A stretch of 64,000 bases of DNA from Ceratopteris richardii (GCA_020310875.1 MU260066.1:285501-349500); one strand, 5' to 3'; positions 9,615 to 21,072 are shown, numbered from the stretch's first letter. The notes: generated from the letters alone by a model not told the origin. A program made the numbers and translations.

Positions 9615-12600
9615 CCCCCCTCCCTCTCGCTTCTGTCGTCCCTGACAGAACCCTGTTGTGAGGTCTGCCGCATGTAGTTCTGTAGGAGGTCTTGAGCGAG
9701 GGTGTGCTCGGAGATACGAATGCCTCGGACCAGGTCGGCCTCGAGTTTCTCCCAGTCTATGGGTTGCGGTTCTTCCGGTGGCGGGAGCTGATAGTGTGTG
9801 GAATAGACCATTCGTTCACAGGCAAATAAGTGTAATAAATGTGTAGGCCTGCTTATGAATACCTCTGAATGGTATTCCCAGAAGCCGGTTGTGAACATCT
9901 CTTCGAAAGTCTGATTGTAGCACGCCGGTAGGTACTTTATTCTGCACTGCCAGGCATAACACACCCGTAGCGAAGGCGTTGTACTCATATCATATACCAG
10001 ATCAAAATTGCCATGCTCAAAGCCCGGGGTGTTTACATGAGGTGCCTTGACGCGTCGGAAGACTTTAAAAATCATTTGCATCATGTCAAAGATTTTGACA
10101 GTCATATGCGCCACTATATCGTCCATATGCTTTAATCTAGGGAGCCAGTGGCGAATTGTAGCCATCATGTAGCCTACAGTTGGTAACTCAATGGGTGGCT
10201 TAAAATAGGGGTAATTCAACGAGTCCTGGCACTGCTTATTGTTTTGTACCTTAATAGCAAAGGCAGTCCAGGAGCGGCATCGTGGTATTGGTCCCCAACA
10301 TGGGTTGTACTTTAAGTGCAAAGGTGCCTTTACCCATGTACTCATCATTTCTGGATACTTTTGTAGTAAATCTTTTTGCCACTCTAGTTGATAGATCTCT
10401 CCTTGCTGCGCATCGAGTGGTAGATCGTCCTCCTCGAATTGAGTCGCATGCGATGGTTTTTTACCTATTTCTTTCTCAATGGCTAACTGGTATTCGGCCA
10501 TTAACATAAAATACGGTTTATACTGTAGCTCATGCCCAGATATGTATCGTCGCGGGGCCAAATGAGCAAAGAATGGAGACTGTAAAATTCTTTCTTCAAT
10601 CATCACCATTGCATGTAATTGTGCCTCTACTCGAGCTGAGTGCGTTGTTCCAAGTTCCTCAATCGTCTTCATCCACGCGGGGGTCGGGAGTTCGTAAGTC
10701 ATCTGGCCTTCGGTCGTGACGCGTCCGCCTGGGATGGGTTGTGGCTCGTACGCCTCTTCAAACGTTCCTCCACCGGGATGGTGACAGTTTCTTCCTCAGC
10801 TGGTAGCTCAGGTGGGGAATCTCGCCTTGGTGGTGCTTCATATACTGCAATCCTTGATTCAAGGTTTGATACATGGGCCCGTAATGCGTTGAGTTCCTCT
10901 AAGATGTCAGGAGAGGGGTCCACAGGTGCTGGTATGTCTTGGTGTGCCGATGCTCGTAACTGGAGTAATTTATGATCTTCTTTGAGTTTTTGTAACTCCT
11001 CATTCATGCGATCGTATTCATCTAGCAGCCTTACATGATCCTCTAGCAGCATCTTCATTGAGTCTGAGGGAATGGCTTTGAACCGACTAGGACTGAGTGG
11101 TTGGTCTGGATGGTCTAGGGCTGCTTCTAAGTTTTCTCGATTCTAGTCCTGTAAGCGTTGGTTTTCTTCCTTTGCTGCTGCTAGATGTCTTCTGAGTAAG
11201 CCCATGTTTTGTGTTAGCGTTGCATTGCGGACTGTCTGGGCTCTTAATAAGTTATCCAAGTCAGCAGTGGCTTCCTTGGTCTTTTCTTCGCTTTCTAGTT
11301 TTAATTTATGATAGGCCTCTCGTAATTCTTGGTAGCGGCTGTTCAGTGAGGCATTCTCAATAGACAATAAATTAAGCTGCGACTGTAAGTCAGTGGTTGT
11401 CCTCTGCAGCTGCTGATAATTATTGCCAAGAGATGTGAACTTATCTCTTACTTGCGTCATACACATGAACATCTGTTGAAATGCATTATCTATAGTGGGT
11501 GATAGTATTAATGGGGTGCTAAATGAGGATGCAGTGGGTGTAGATGCAAAGGGAACGGGGAATGGGGGTGGGAAGGTGGATGTTGTGGTGATTGTGGAAA
11601 ATTGTGAGGTGCCTAAATATGTTTGTGTCGTGAGTGAAGTGAGTGATGGTGCAGTGGGTGGTGAGATATCCATGTCATTGGACGTGTCCAGTGTGGTGAC
11701 TGTGAATATGGGTGTGATTGTGGGTGCTTGTGCTGGTGTAAATACGGGATTTACAAAGGTTGAGGAGTAATCTACAGGGGGACTGGCTGGTGCAGCTGGG
11801 TGGAAAGGGGAAAGAGGGGTTACAGTGGGTCGGGGAGGTGAGACTGGGGAGAAGGTTAATGGCGGTGGGAATGGGAAAAGGGGTCGTGGAGGTGTGGGGA
11901 AGGATGGAAAAGCTGGATGGAGGAATGGGTTGAATGGAAAGGTGGGTGTGTGAGGGGGTAGACTAGGTCTAATGGGTGCAGGAATTGTGGGGTGAGTGGT
12001 CGTAAAGACGATTTCTGCTACGTCACCAGCGATAGAAGATGTTAGTCGGGGGGAAGGAGGGTGGAGAGGGGAGGTTGGAGGGATGGGCGGTGATGGAGGA
12101 GCGGTTGGGGTGGTCGGTACTTCAGTGACTACTGAGGTATGTACAGTTGTAGCGCGGGGTGGGGAATCTACAAGGATGGTTTCTGCTGCCAACGAACTTT
12201 CGGGGACGAGGTGTGCCTCCCTGGCTTGTTCTGAAGATTGTGCTCCTGTTGGTACACGAATGGATTCGCCAGGCTTCGAAAGTAGTCGTACTCTGCGGGG
12301 GTCAAACTGTGGGAGTGGCTTTCTTTGCAAGTATCTGAGTGCTTCGTTGGAGCCTACTGATTTGAACAACTCTCTGAATCCTTCGATGTATGTGTCTTCG
12401 AATCCGCTTATGACAAGTTCTTGTTCTATTATTGCTTGACTCTCTTCCTCTGTCAGCTTTTTGCGTGCCCAAACTTTTTCCATAGTTCTATACAGCTTCT
12501 TAATAGCCAGTGTGTAAGCTGCTGCTTCACAAGTTTCATCTTCATGTGTACTTGTATCACCATGTGTGTCTGTTTGTTGTCCTTGGCCATCTGTTTGTTC

Positions 12601-14069
12601 ATGCTCTTCGGATCCGTGAGTGCCCTGGCTGGCTTCGTCATCGCCTTCGTCATCGATTGCTGTTCTTTCGTCATCGGAGCTGGACACGATCTGTCCTTGT
12701 GGCTGATCCCGGGGTGTGGTGGGATAGCTGGGCCTTTCATATTCTTGAGAAAATAGTTGTCCTTCTGAAAATTGGAACTCATTGGAGAACGCATTGGGCA
12801 TTTCAAAATCGAACGTTGTGTTTAGTGGCACTGCTTGTTCTGCTTCTAAATGGGGTATTGGAAAAGAGAACGCTTCCGCACCAATAGTGGTGGGAATTTC
12901 TGCTGCCGTGGTGATAGGTTCTGAGGTTGTGGCTGCTTGAGGTGCAACAGTACTGGTGGTGCCCTCCGTTACAATTGGTCTTGATAATCTGATACGAATA
13001 GGTTGTACGGTGGGAGTGGCTGCTGTCGGTGACTGCTCTGGAGATGGTTGTGGTGAGGGTGATTCCGGGACTTGTAAGCACGGGATAGTACCTCTCATCC
13101 GCTTTCCGGCTCTGCCTTTGCTAGACTTTCTAGCCTTCTTAGTGGTCCCTTTGAATGCTTTCAGTTCCTCACTGGTCATGGCACGCTCAATCGGTAAGTC
13201 ATACGCCAAGCACATATATATAATTCTCGTAAGCGCACAACACCCATTGATGACCTTCTTTCGTTCCCATCTATGTTGTGCTAAATAGAGCTGATCAATT
13301 ATCCAGCTGGCTAGATCAACCGTTTGAGGTCCAGACATGCTAAGTATAATCCAAACCAGATTCTTTTGTGGGGCATGGTAAAACGATCCTGAGCTGGGAA
13401 AGCAAAATGCTGCATGCATATCCGCAATGGCTTGGAAAGCTCAGGGGTTATAGCTGAAATGTCTTCCCACTTAGTTACATCACCACGTTTCATCGGCTCT
13501 GGAACTAGCCGTTCTCTCTCCGTCGGAGTGTGTGTTCCATGTATTTTGAGAGCTGCGCGAATTAAATCTTTGGACAAATAAAACCTTCTGAATGGAGGGT
13601 CATTTACCAAGGATGGTAACATGAATGTGCCGGGTAGATCCTTGTTCTCTGAAGCTGTCAAGGTGGTTACTAGGTAAAAGCATCTGTAAAAATCGGGTTT
13701 AGGCAGAGGGTCACTAAAATATTCTGTAAATCCCGCTCGTTCCCAAACGTGCGTTAAATCTTGTGTATTCTGTAGTCCTTCAAATTCTCTTGAAAAGAAC
13801 TGGTACTTGGCCCATGTGCGAAAATCAAATGCCAAATTGGCCTCAAATATGAAATCAGCGTCTGCTAATGGTCCTGTTAGGCCTTGAAACGAGTGAGAGT
13901 TACGATGAATCTTCTCAGTATATCCTCTAGGAGGATCGTCTATTGGCATGGGTCCTGGAAAACCTTGAAACTCTGGTGGTTGCATCGTCGGATGAGATTC
14001 CGCGAGTAATTCTCCAATATTGGCCATTGGTGTGCTTGGGCCAGCTTCTGATGGTCCTTCGGTTTGCAT
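9615..14069 (-). pseudogene. Third ORF (ORF3) of element C
   Basis: ORF3 reads leftwards from MQTEGPSEAG at 14069. The N-terminal domain (about 14069-13140) contains YQFFSREFEGLQNTQDL and LPKPDFYRCFYLVT, both matching element B. Next comes a long Pro/Thr/Ser-rich region (about 12.6-11.5 kb), a coiled coil (about 11.45-11.15 kb), and the C-terminal domain with LQYKPYFMLMAEYQ, RHWLPRLKHMDDI and RPTHLLHLFACERM. The last frame continues over the purine tract into the LTR. A TTTTGTAGCAG acceptor-like site lies about 30 bases before the start codon, so a spliced message is possible. It is broken into a few frames. I recognise no family and see no membrane segment. Confidence 0.8.
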
Positions 14070-15259
14070 GATGACTGACGAGCTAATGGAAAAGATCTGC
14101 TACAAAAGATTAACACATTAGCATGGAAATTAATTATGATCCCATTAAAGTGAGACCGCAATCCCTTTCCATAACCGATGTGTAACCCGTGTAGCCAGGT
14201 GTTGTGAGGTGGTTAATGGAATGATTATTTGCAAAACTAATGCAGGTCTCTAGACGCCTACATGGTCAGATTATGCATACATTTCTTGATGAGCTTTTAT
14301 TATGCATGATGTGGGGTTTTGGTGTATGAATTCATACAAGGTTTGGTTGAGGGTGAATCATTACAAGGGTGGAGTTTCAACGGGGTGGGAGAATTGTTAG
14401 ATAAGGGGGTACAAGAAGACCTCTAGATACGTTTCAGTATCCATTTCCTAAGAGTCTTTGAGTGGGTGGTGTGTTTCTGCTAAGGGACAAAAGGTGGTAT
14501 CGAGTTTGGTGGTATTGAAGGATGGAAAGATTTCTGAGGGGTATATATTACATGGCTAGAGGGTTGGGCTATAATACATTGTTTGGGTACCCAAATATGC
14601 GTGGGTGTGGGTCAATTGATAAGATACTTCTTGGCGATCCAAATCTGTTGAGTATTTGTACTTGTAGAAGAAGATCGAGGGGACTTTGAATACTAACTCC
14701 TCTTCTTTTGAAACTTTGTCCTGTTCTTGTCTGCAGTGTTGCCAATAGCCTGTGGTTGCTGTCCTTTTGGCAACCATATTTGCCTCGTGCCACTTGTTCT
14801 GTGATGTTGATACTGCTGCTTTCTTTGCCTTATCTGGTGGTGTCGTCGGTCTGGGTTCCTCTGTTGGGGTTGACTTTGGGTTTGAGAGGTCCATTGGACG
14901 CTCTGCTTTGGAAAAGAAGGGAGATCCAACACTTGCGTGACCTGCCCATTAGGAAGTGATTCGTTCTTTATCTTTAATCTAGGCCAGTCCGCATCAAGTT
15001 TGGAAGGATGAGCACCGCAGGGTATTGTGCTCATTTGGCCACTGATGCAACCCACCTGACCGCTGATTGTGTCCATCTGTCCTAGCGGTTGGGTAGCTGC
15101 CCCTTCTAGTTTGCAGGAAGCCCCAGGGAAGATCTCCTGACGTCCTTCTGATTGACAACTTTCTATAGCCAAGCCCGAGTGGGTTGGTGTAGATGTAACG
15201 TGACTGATCTGACCCAAGATCTTCCGGTCTTCCATCGCATGCATTTCATAGGGTCTAGG
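14070..15259 (-). other. Spacer between integrase and ORF3 of element C
   Basis: This 1.2-kb stretch has no long conserved frame. On the minus strand it contains short peptide motifs of the form IW(V/L/I)PK (for example IWLPKGQQP near 14760 and IWVPK near 14590) that recur in the corresponding spacers of B and F. A stretch near 15040-15085 repeats GQ(M/V)xxISGQ. Meaning unknown. Confidence 0.5.
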
Positions 15260-15264
15260 GTTAC
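15260..15264. repeat. Target-site duplication GTTAC, left copy (element E)
   Basis: GTTAC abuts the TGTTTAGG start of element E and recurs at 21141-21145 directly after the CTAACA end. Confidence 0.85.
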
Positions 15265-15770
15265 TGTTTAGGTCTAACGCCCCAAGAAAAAGTGATTATA
15301 CGAGACTTTATGTTGTTCAAAACCCCTCGGAATCGGTCCACTTGGATTACCTAGAGCCCACAATTATCTCGCAATGGATCCTTCCTATGTCTATACACTA
15401 GCTCATATGTTCCCGGCAAACGCACCAAAATGAATAGCTCTTGAGCCCAAGGAAAAAATGATTGTGAAAGCCTTTATTTTGCTCAAACCCCTCGGAATCG
15501 GTCTACTTGGATTACCTAGAGCCCACAATTATCTCGCAATGGATTCTTCTTATGTCTATGCACTAGCTCATATGTTTCCCGGCAAACGCACCAAATGATA
15601 GGCTCCTAATGCCGCAGGAAAAAGTGGTTTTACGAGACTTTATTCGGTTTAAATCCCTCGGAATCGGTCTACTTGGATTACCTAGAGCCCACAATTATCG
15701 CACAATGGATTCTTCCTATGTCTATGCACTAGCTCATATGTTTCCCGGCAAACGCACCAAAATGATAGCT
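15265..15770 (-). repeat. Three tandem 166-bp subrepeats, each ending in a tRNA-Gly primer-site sequence
   Basis: Each unit contains CCTCGGAATCGGTC, TTACCTAGAGCCCACAATTA and ends TTCCCGGCAAACGCACCA (15410-15427, 15576-15593, 15742-15759). That last string is one mismatch from the 3' end of plant tRNA-Gly(UCC) and equals the true primer site at 18651-18668. The unit therefore looks like an LTR end plus primer site that was iterated inside the LTR. Confidence 0.8.
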
Positions 15771-16134
15771 CGAACCTAGAAGAAGAAGGGCTCTTTTGCA
15801 TGATGAAATTTGCTATATTCCTGGGCTTATGTCCACGGTTCTTGGTCGGATTTCCCCTCAAATGTCTTCATATGTATTTGTAGAGCCAAGAAGAAGGTGG
15901 AGCTAGGTATACCTGCACGCGTAGATCAAGTTTACAAATATATACCTCGGGAGTTTGTCCCTTTCCCCCTTTAACTCTCTCTTACCCACTTACCTACACG
16001 TTATGTCTCTCTTTCTCGCTTCCCTGGACACAAATTTTTTCGGAGCAAGAGGCTGCGAGGACCATAGGAAAGTAATTTAATAGAGCGCTAGCAAGGTTTA
16101 CAATAAATTCTTAGCAGCTCACATAACACTCATA

Positions 16135-16425
16135 CTAGTTAAAACCTTTAAACTTTGCTGATAGATGCAAATGAATGTGAAAAAAACATAACCAGTCATA
16201 GCCATTATATAATGAAGCAGATACATGCCTTTTCCCGTGGTGTTTCAATCCAATCATCCTTTCGAAGCAGTAAAAGTAATTTCGATTGTCCCAATTATCA
16301 TCATCAGTACACTTCCATTCAGCAATTAACGGTTCACCCTCAATGCGGATCATCTTGCAAATGACCCCATATAGCCTACGCTCGCTTTTCCTGTAGATCT
16401 TCCAAAAATTCTCCAAGGCAAACAA
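16135..16425 (-). pseudogene. Unrecognised captured coding fragment (left copy)
   Basis: A 96-codon frame reads through ENFWKIYRKSERRLYGVIC and IEGEPLIAEWKCTDDDNWDN. It directly follows the end of the cyclophilin sequence with only a short linker. Acidic and aromatic residues and the sustained open frame suggest a piece of a real protein, but I do not recognise the family. The right-hand repeat has the same frame at 19542-19832 with one residue changed (FRKIY). It is part of the chimeric cargo of element E, and its start in the parent gene is unknown. Confidence 0.4.
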
Positions 16426-16461
16426 GCACTTTCCTGAATCCAGCTCAGACCGCCAACAGTG

Positions 16462-17294
16462 TTATTGATCCTTTCCATGATCCAGCTTATGAGAAGCCTT
16501 AGTGATGATAATAAATTGTGTACCATTCAGACTTGGACCAAACTCCTCTTCAATCACCTCAAATTTTCCATCCTTAGCAATCAACTTTTGCTTTGGAAGA
16601 GGCCTTGACGGGTCTTTTACCATTATTGAAACCGCATTGACAACATTCTTTGTCGAATTCGGACATTTCCTGTTCTGGGTTTCAAGCTCTGGCAGCAAGG
16701 CGTCGACAGTCTCACCACCTGTAAATTTGGCAGCCTCTGCGATTCCTCCACTTAGGCTAAAGTTCCTCACTCCTGCATTCTGTATGTAAGATGGAGTTAT
16801 CTTGTCAAACTCTTTCTTTCGGTAGCTCACGCCTCTACTTCCGGCAGCAATTTCAGCAAATCTTTTCGCACCCACGGGTACATCTGCACTGTACAAGCCA
16901 ATGACGATGCGCCCAACAGGCTGACGATCAATTGCAACATCGAAGTACACCTTATCTGTGATGGGGAGGTCCGTGACACAATCTACTGAAGTTTCTTCTA
17001 TGGCTTTGGTCGATTCTGAAGCAAGAAATGTGCCTGCAATATTGAACAAGAAAGTCTGCAGGAGTACTCTTCGCCGAATGGAATCTGCAAGAAAACTATT
17101 CTCTGTAATGCCGCACGCATGATGCAAAAAAAATCACCCGAATGAAGTTCTACACTGGGTGATCCCTGTCGAGGGGCGGCAGCACAAATATGCCTGGAAG
17201 CTGCACTTATGCGTGTGCTCGAACTTAGAAAAGGCTTTGCAGAGACTGCATTTAAGGGTTGTTGAAGACAAAGAGCAGAGCAAACAGCCAACAT
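16462..17294 (-). pseudogene. Captured chloroplast cyclophilin fragment (CYP26-2-like), left copy
   Basis: The source is a thylakoid-lumen peptidyl-prolyl isomerase-like protein. From an ATG at 17294 a Ser/Ala/Arg-rich chloroplast transit peptide is read (LSSSTRISAASRHICAAAPR). The mature part is in another frame from about 17127: SIRRRVLLQTFLFNIAG resembles a twin-arginine lumen signal, followed by TDKVYFDVAIDRQPVGRIVI and KKEFDKITPSYIQNAGVR. The frame change coincides with an eight-T run (17126-17133) and is shared by both copies, so slippage before duplication is likely; an unspliced intron is the alternative. The canonical cyclophilin FHR is FDK here, as in CYP26-2 relatives, so isomerase activity would be doubtful even in the parent. 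The C-terminal third of the domain is missing; the frame ends at KLDHGKDQ. Subfamily assignment rests on remembered similarity. Confidence 0.75.
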
Positions 17295-17526
17295 CCTCGC
17301 TTCCGCAGATTATAGCTCATCATCTGTCATCCGCTTGCATGTACACCCCCCTTGGCACATACTAATCACCTCGTCGACTTGAAACCTCTGAAAGTGTCAC
17401 TTCAGTCCTAAGTGTACAACAGACTTGGTCCACCCGTCCTCACATCTTTGACTCGTAATCTGCAGAGCAAACCCTAATCAGACTTAAGCCGTCCTAACCG
17501 GCATCCATCGCCTCGTCTATTTCCTT

Positions 17527-18546
17527 TCATCTCCAACCTCTGCCTCGCAGAGCTTCTACCTGACCCGACAAATGACCTGAAAAATTACCATTGCTCGTTG
17601 TGCTCCTCAATGATTCGAGCCTCGCCGCTAAGTCCCTTAATCCTTGTTTGTTGTGCTCAATATCACTCTGATATTGGAACAGGTCACAATCGATGCCTCG
17701 GAACCGATTCCATATTTGCTCCATCTCTTTATCCTCTCTCACCCTTTTTGCAGATCCGAGGGGAATATCCTCCCTCTTCTCAACTCGAACGGTCAACTTC
17801 TCGACTTCCTCTCTAATCGATCTTTCCTCCCAAATCCTACTCATATTTTCTTCATCCAGATCATCTACCTTCTTCGACAATTCATTCTTCGTCCTTTCTA
17901 ACTCTGTTCCAAATGCATCCAACCTATCCAACACCGCTTTCAACTCTTCCTCCGTTTTCCTCGCTCTCGGATCCTCCACTTGTCCTCGCATCTCGTCGTC
18001 TTTCCGATTCATCCACCTACCGAGCTTGCTACTCAGCCTTGCATTCTCTTTCTCTACTCGTCTCACTTTCTCATCACTCTCCGCTTGGGCACTTTTCATT
18101 CTTTCTAACTCCAGGTGGAACTCGTCACATGCCTTACCCGCTTGATCACTGTATCGACAGATTATGCTTTGTACCTTCTCGATTTCCTGCTCCATTCCTT
18201 CGACTCTCCTCATTAGGTCATCCTCGTCTCTTGAGAGCTCTTCTTCGATCGCAACTCCAAAACAGTCGGCTACCATCAAACCAGATGTCAAGTTCTTTTT
18301 CCCGCAGTCCTCACATGTGGGAACAAAATCCAACGGGGTGCATACACGAGGGCAATATTTGGCTATATGCCCAATCCGCTCGCAACACCAGCATCTCACA
18401 TAATTTGATATCGGGCCAAATTGCCACCCTCGGTTCGCATGATCTCTCATGGTCGAATGAGAATATATGCATCTCCTATTTCGTCCAACATTCGGTTGCC
18501 TTATATTCGCTTTCTCAAAACTAGAGGCTTGTCTTTGTTGGGCCAT
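17527..18546 (-). CDS. Gag-like protein of element E (zinc knuckle plus long coiled coil)
   Basis: The ATG at 18546 (MAQQRQASSFEKANIRQP) is preferred because the upstream open frame runs through the primer site. The protein of about 339 residues has a CCHC zinc knuckle near residue 53 (CWCCERIGHIAKYC, CX2CX4HX4C) and a CEDC pair about 20 residues later. A long charged coiled coil rich in Glu, Arg and Lys then runs to the end (EELKAVLDRLDAFGTELERT; WEERSIREEVEKLTVRVEKR). Nucleic-acid binding and self-assembly are the expected roles. Having the knuckle N-terminal and the coiled coil C-terminal is the reverse of the usual gag order. I see no capsid-domain signature. The ORF looks whole, and the element would depend on another element for enzymes. 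Confidence 0.6.
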   Translation of the reverse strand: MAQQRQASSFEKANIRQPNVGRNRRCIYSHSTMRDHANRGWQFGPISNYVRCWCCERIGHIAKYCPRVCTPLDFVPTCEDCGKKNLTSGLMVADCFGVAIEEELSRDEDDLMRRVEGMEQEIEKVQSIICRYSDQAGKACDEFHLELERMKSAQAESDEKVRRVEKENARLSSKLGRWMNRKDDEMRGQVEDPRARKTEEELKAVLDRLDAFGTELERTKNELSKKVDDLDEENMSRIWEERSIREEVEKLTVRVEKREDIPLGSAKRVREDKEMEQIWNRFRGIDCDLFQYQSDIEHNKQGLRDLAARLESLRSTTSNGNFSGHLSGQVEALRGRGWR

Positions 18547-18650
18547 TTCTCTAATGAAGATCAGAGCAAATTTGGGATCGACTTGGCTGTGCCACACGAT
18601 TGGGGCACCAAGCGAACTCGTAGCACTCTCGATGAGATGTGCTAAGCCAA

Positions 18651-18668
18651 TTCCCGGCAAACGCACCA
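18651..18668 (-). other. Primer binding site of element E (tRNA-Gly type)
   Basis: TTCCCGGCAAACGCACCA on the plus strand is one mismatch from the 3' end of plant tRNA-Gly(UCC), including CCA. It sits three bases from the right repeat, where a minus-strand element should prime. Confidence 0.75.
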
Positions 18669-18671
18669 AAA

Positions 18672-19177
18672 TGTTTAGGTCTAACGCCCCAGGAAAAAGT
18701 GATTATACGAGACTTTATGTTGTTCAAAACCCCTCGGAATCGGTCCACTTGGATTACCTAGAGCCCACAATTATCTCGCAATGGATCCTTCCTATGTCTA
18801 TACACTAGCTCATATGTTCCCGGCAAACGCACCAAAATGAATAGCTCTTGAGCCCAAGGAAAAAATGATTGTGAAAGCCTTTATTTTGCTCAAACCCCTC
18901 GGAATCGGTCTACTTGGATTACCTAGAGCCCACAATTATCTCGCAATGGATTCTTCTTATGTCTATGCACTAGCTCATATGTTTCCCGGCAAACGCACCA
19001 AATGATAGGCTCCTAATGCCGCAGGAAAAAGTGGTTTTACGAGACTTTATTCGGTTTAAATCCCTCGGAATCGGTCTACTTGGATTACCCAGAGCCCACA
19101 ATTATCGCACAATGGATTCTTCCTATGTCTATGCACTAGCTCATATGTTTCCCGGCAAACGCACCAAAATGATAGCT
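18672..19177 (-). repeat. Three tandem 166-bp subrepeats (right copy)
   Basis: These are the same units as at 15265-15770. Primer-site-like ends fall at 18817-18834, 18983-19000 and 19149-19166. With the true site at 18651-18668, four tRNA-Gly-complementary sites lie in line. Confidence 0.8.
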
Positions 19178-19541
19178 CGAACCTAGAAGAAAAAGGGCTC
19201 TTTTGCATGATGAAATTTGCTATATTCCTGGGCTTATGTCCACGGTTCTTGGTCGGATTTCCCCTCAAATGTCTTCATATGTATTTGTAGAGCCAAGAAG
19301 AAGGTGGAGCTAGGTATACCTGCACGCGTAGATCAAGTTTACAAAGATATACCTCGGGAGTTTGTCCCTTTCCCCCTTTAACTCTCTCTTACCCACTTAC
19401 CTACACGTTATGTCTCTCTTTCTCGCTTCCCTGGACACAAATTTTTTCGGAGCAAGAGGCTGCGAGGACCATAGGAAAGTAATTTAATAGAGCGCTAGCA
19501 AGGTTTACAATAAATTCTTAGCAGCTCACATAACACTCATA

Positions 19542-19832
19542 CTAGTTAAAACCTTTAAACTTTGCTGATAGATGCAAATGAATGTGAAAAAAACATAACC
19601 AGTCATAGCCATTATATAATGAAGCAGATACATGCCTTTTCCCGTGGTGTTTCAATCCAATCATCCTTTCGAAGCAGTAAAAGTAATTTCGATTGTCCCA
19701 ATTATCATCATCAGTACACTTCCATTCAGCAATTAACGGTTCACCCTCAATGCGGATCATCTTGCAAATGACCCCATATAGCCTACGCTCGCTTTTCCTG
19801 TAGATCTTCCGAAAATTCTCCAAGGCAAACAA
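19542..19832 (-). pseudogene. Unrecognised captured coding fragment (right copy)
   Basis: This is the second copy of the fragment at 16135-16425. The sequence and the open frame are the same (RRLYGVICKMIRIEGEPLIA). No family is recognised. Confidence 0.4.
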
Positions 19833-19868
19833 GCACTTTCCTAAATCCAGCTCAGACCGCCAACAGTG

Positions 19869-20701
19869 TTATTGATCCTTTCCATGATCCAGCTTATGAG
19901 AAGCCTTAGTGACGATAATAAACTGTGTACCATTCAGACTTGGACCAAACTCCTCTTCAATCACCTCAAATTTTCCATCCTTAGCAATCAACTTTTGCTT
20001 TGGAAGAGGCCTTGACGGGTCTTTTACCATTATTGAAACCGCATTGACAACATTCTTTGTCGAATTCGGACATTTCCTGTTCTGGGTTTCAAGCTCTGGC
20101 AGCAAGGCGTCGACAGTCTCACCACCTGTAAATTTGGCAGCCTCTGCGATTCCTCCACTTAGGCTAAAGTTCCTCACTCCTGCATTCTGTACGTAAGATG
20201 GAGTTATCTTGTCAAACTCTTTCTTTCGGTAGCTCACGCCTCTACTTCCGGCAGCAATTTCAGCAAATCTTTTCGCACCCACGGGTACATCTGCACTGTA
20301 CAAGCCAATGACGATGCGCCCAACAGGCTGACGATCAATTGCAACGTCGAAGTACACCTTATCTGTGATGGGGAGGTCCGTGACACAATCTACTGAAGTT
20401 TCTTCTATGGCTTTGGTCGATTCTGAAGCAAGAAATGTGCCTGCAATATTGAACAAGAAAGTCTGCAGGAGTACTCTTCGCCGAATGGAATCTGCAAGAA
20501 AACTATTCTCTGTAATGCCGCACGCATGATGCAAAAAAAATCACCCGAATGAAGTTCTACACTGGGTGATCCCTGTCGAGGGGCGGCAGCACAAATATGC
20601 CTGGAAGCTGCACTTATGCGTGTGCTCGAACTTAGAAAAGGCTTTGCAGAGACTGCATTTAAGGGTTGTTGAAGACAAAGAGCAGAGCAAACAGCCAACA
20701 T
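19869..20701 (-). pseudogene. Captured chloroplast cyclophilin fragment (CYP26-2-like), right copy
   Basis: This is the second copy of 16462-17294, with the same transit peptide start (ATG at 20701), the same frame change at an eight-T run (20533-20540) and the same truncated end. It differs by a few silent or conservative changes (for example ITPSYVQNAG here, ITPSYIQNAG in the other). Because both copies share the defects, capture and decay predate the latest transposition of element E. Confidence 0.75.
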
Positions 20702-20761
20702 CCTTGCTTCCGCAGATTATAGCTCATCATCTGTCATCCGCTTGCGTGTACACCCCCCTTT

Positions 20762-21072
20762 GATCTGTTGCTGCCGCCCACGTCTCCTTATCTTTTTTTC
20801 CAGTTTTGTCAAACACCCATCGAGCATTATCCACATGGCCACACTTACCATATAGAGATAAGTGCATTTGCAACCACTACATCATTTTCAAGCAGAAAGT
20901 TTTGTAGACATGAGTGCAATCTCCTGCCATTTCTCAAAGTTAATCCTGTCTCATGTAAAGAAAGCAAGCTGGCAAATGTAACTTCATTCGGAAATTCCCC
21001 TCTGAGCAAGATGTAGCCATGTAGTTTGCAAACACCTTCCATCCAATTGGTTAGCTCTTCAAATACCTGCAA
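20762..21072 (-). pseudogene. Captured pentatricopeptide-repeat (PPR) gene fragment
   Basis: The minus strand reads a PLS-type PPR array: FEELTNWMEGVCKLHGYILL, then FPNEVTFASLLS, GRRLHSCL, NDVVVANALIS. It continues in another frame from about 20855 with YGKCGHVDNARWVFDKTGKK, so a small indel separates the two halves. PPR proteins bind organelle RNA; this piece covers only about three repeats and cannot function. On the 5' side, TTTGATTGCAG at about 21074-21084 looks like a splice acceptor, which would suggest capture as DNA, though most PPR genes lack introns. It lies in the 380 bp unique to the right end of element E. Confidence 0.75.

Larger units (their letters stand above)
15265..17353 (-). 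repeat. Long direct repeat of element E, left copy (3' LTR-like)
   Basis: This 2,089-bp repeat begins TGTTTAGGTC. From left to right it holds three 166-bp subrepeats (15265-15770), about 330 bp without recognisable genes, an unknown coding fragment (16135-16425), and the cyclophilin pseudogene (16462-17294). The boundary with unique sequence is at CCCCCCTT (17346-17353). Confidence 0.85.
17354..18671 (-). other. Internal region of element E
   Basis: This region is bounded by the C-rich tract of the left repeat and by the tRNA-Gly primer site and right repeat. Apart from the gag-like ORF (17527-18546) it is short non-coding sequence. Confidence 0.75.
18672..20760 (-). repeat. Long direct repeat of element E, right copy (5' LTR-like)
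   Basis: This copy has the same 2,089-bp length as the left copy, with about a dozen substitutions. It contains the three subrepeats (18672-19177), the unknown fragment (19542-19832) and the cyclophilin pseudogene (19869-20701). On the right it is followed by 380 bp found only on this side. Confidence 0.85.

Noticed and set aside
11495-12887. Plus-strand frames over the C ORF3 region
   Set aside because: They are antisense to the conserved ORF3, follow its Pro/Thr-rich codon bias, and have no counterpart in B or D.
16462-20701. Two functional cyclophilin genes in tandem
   Set aside because: Both copies share the same frame change and the same truncation, and lie inside 2,089-bp repeats of a mobile element.
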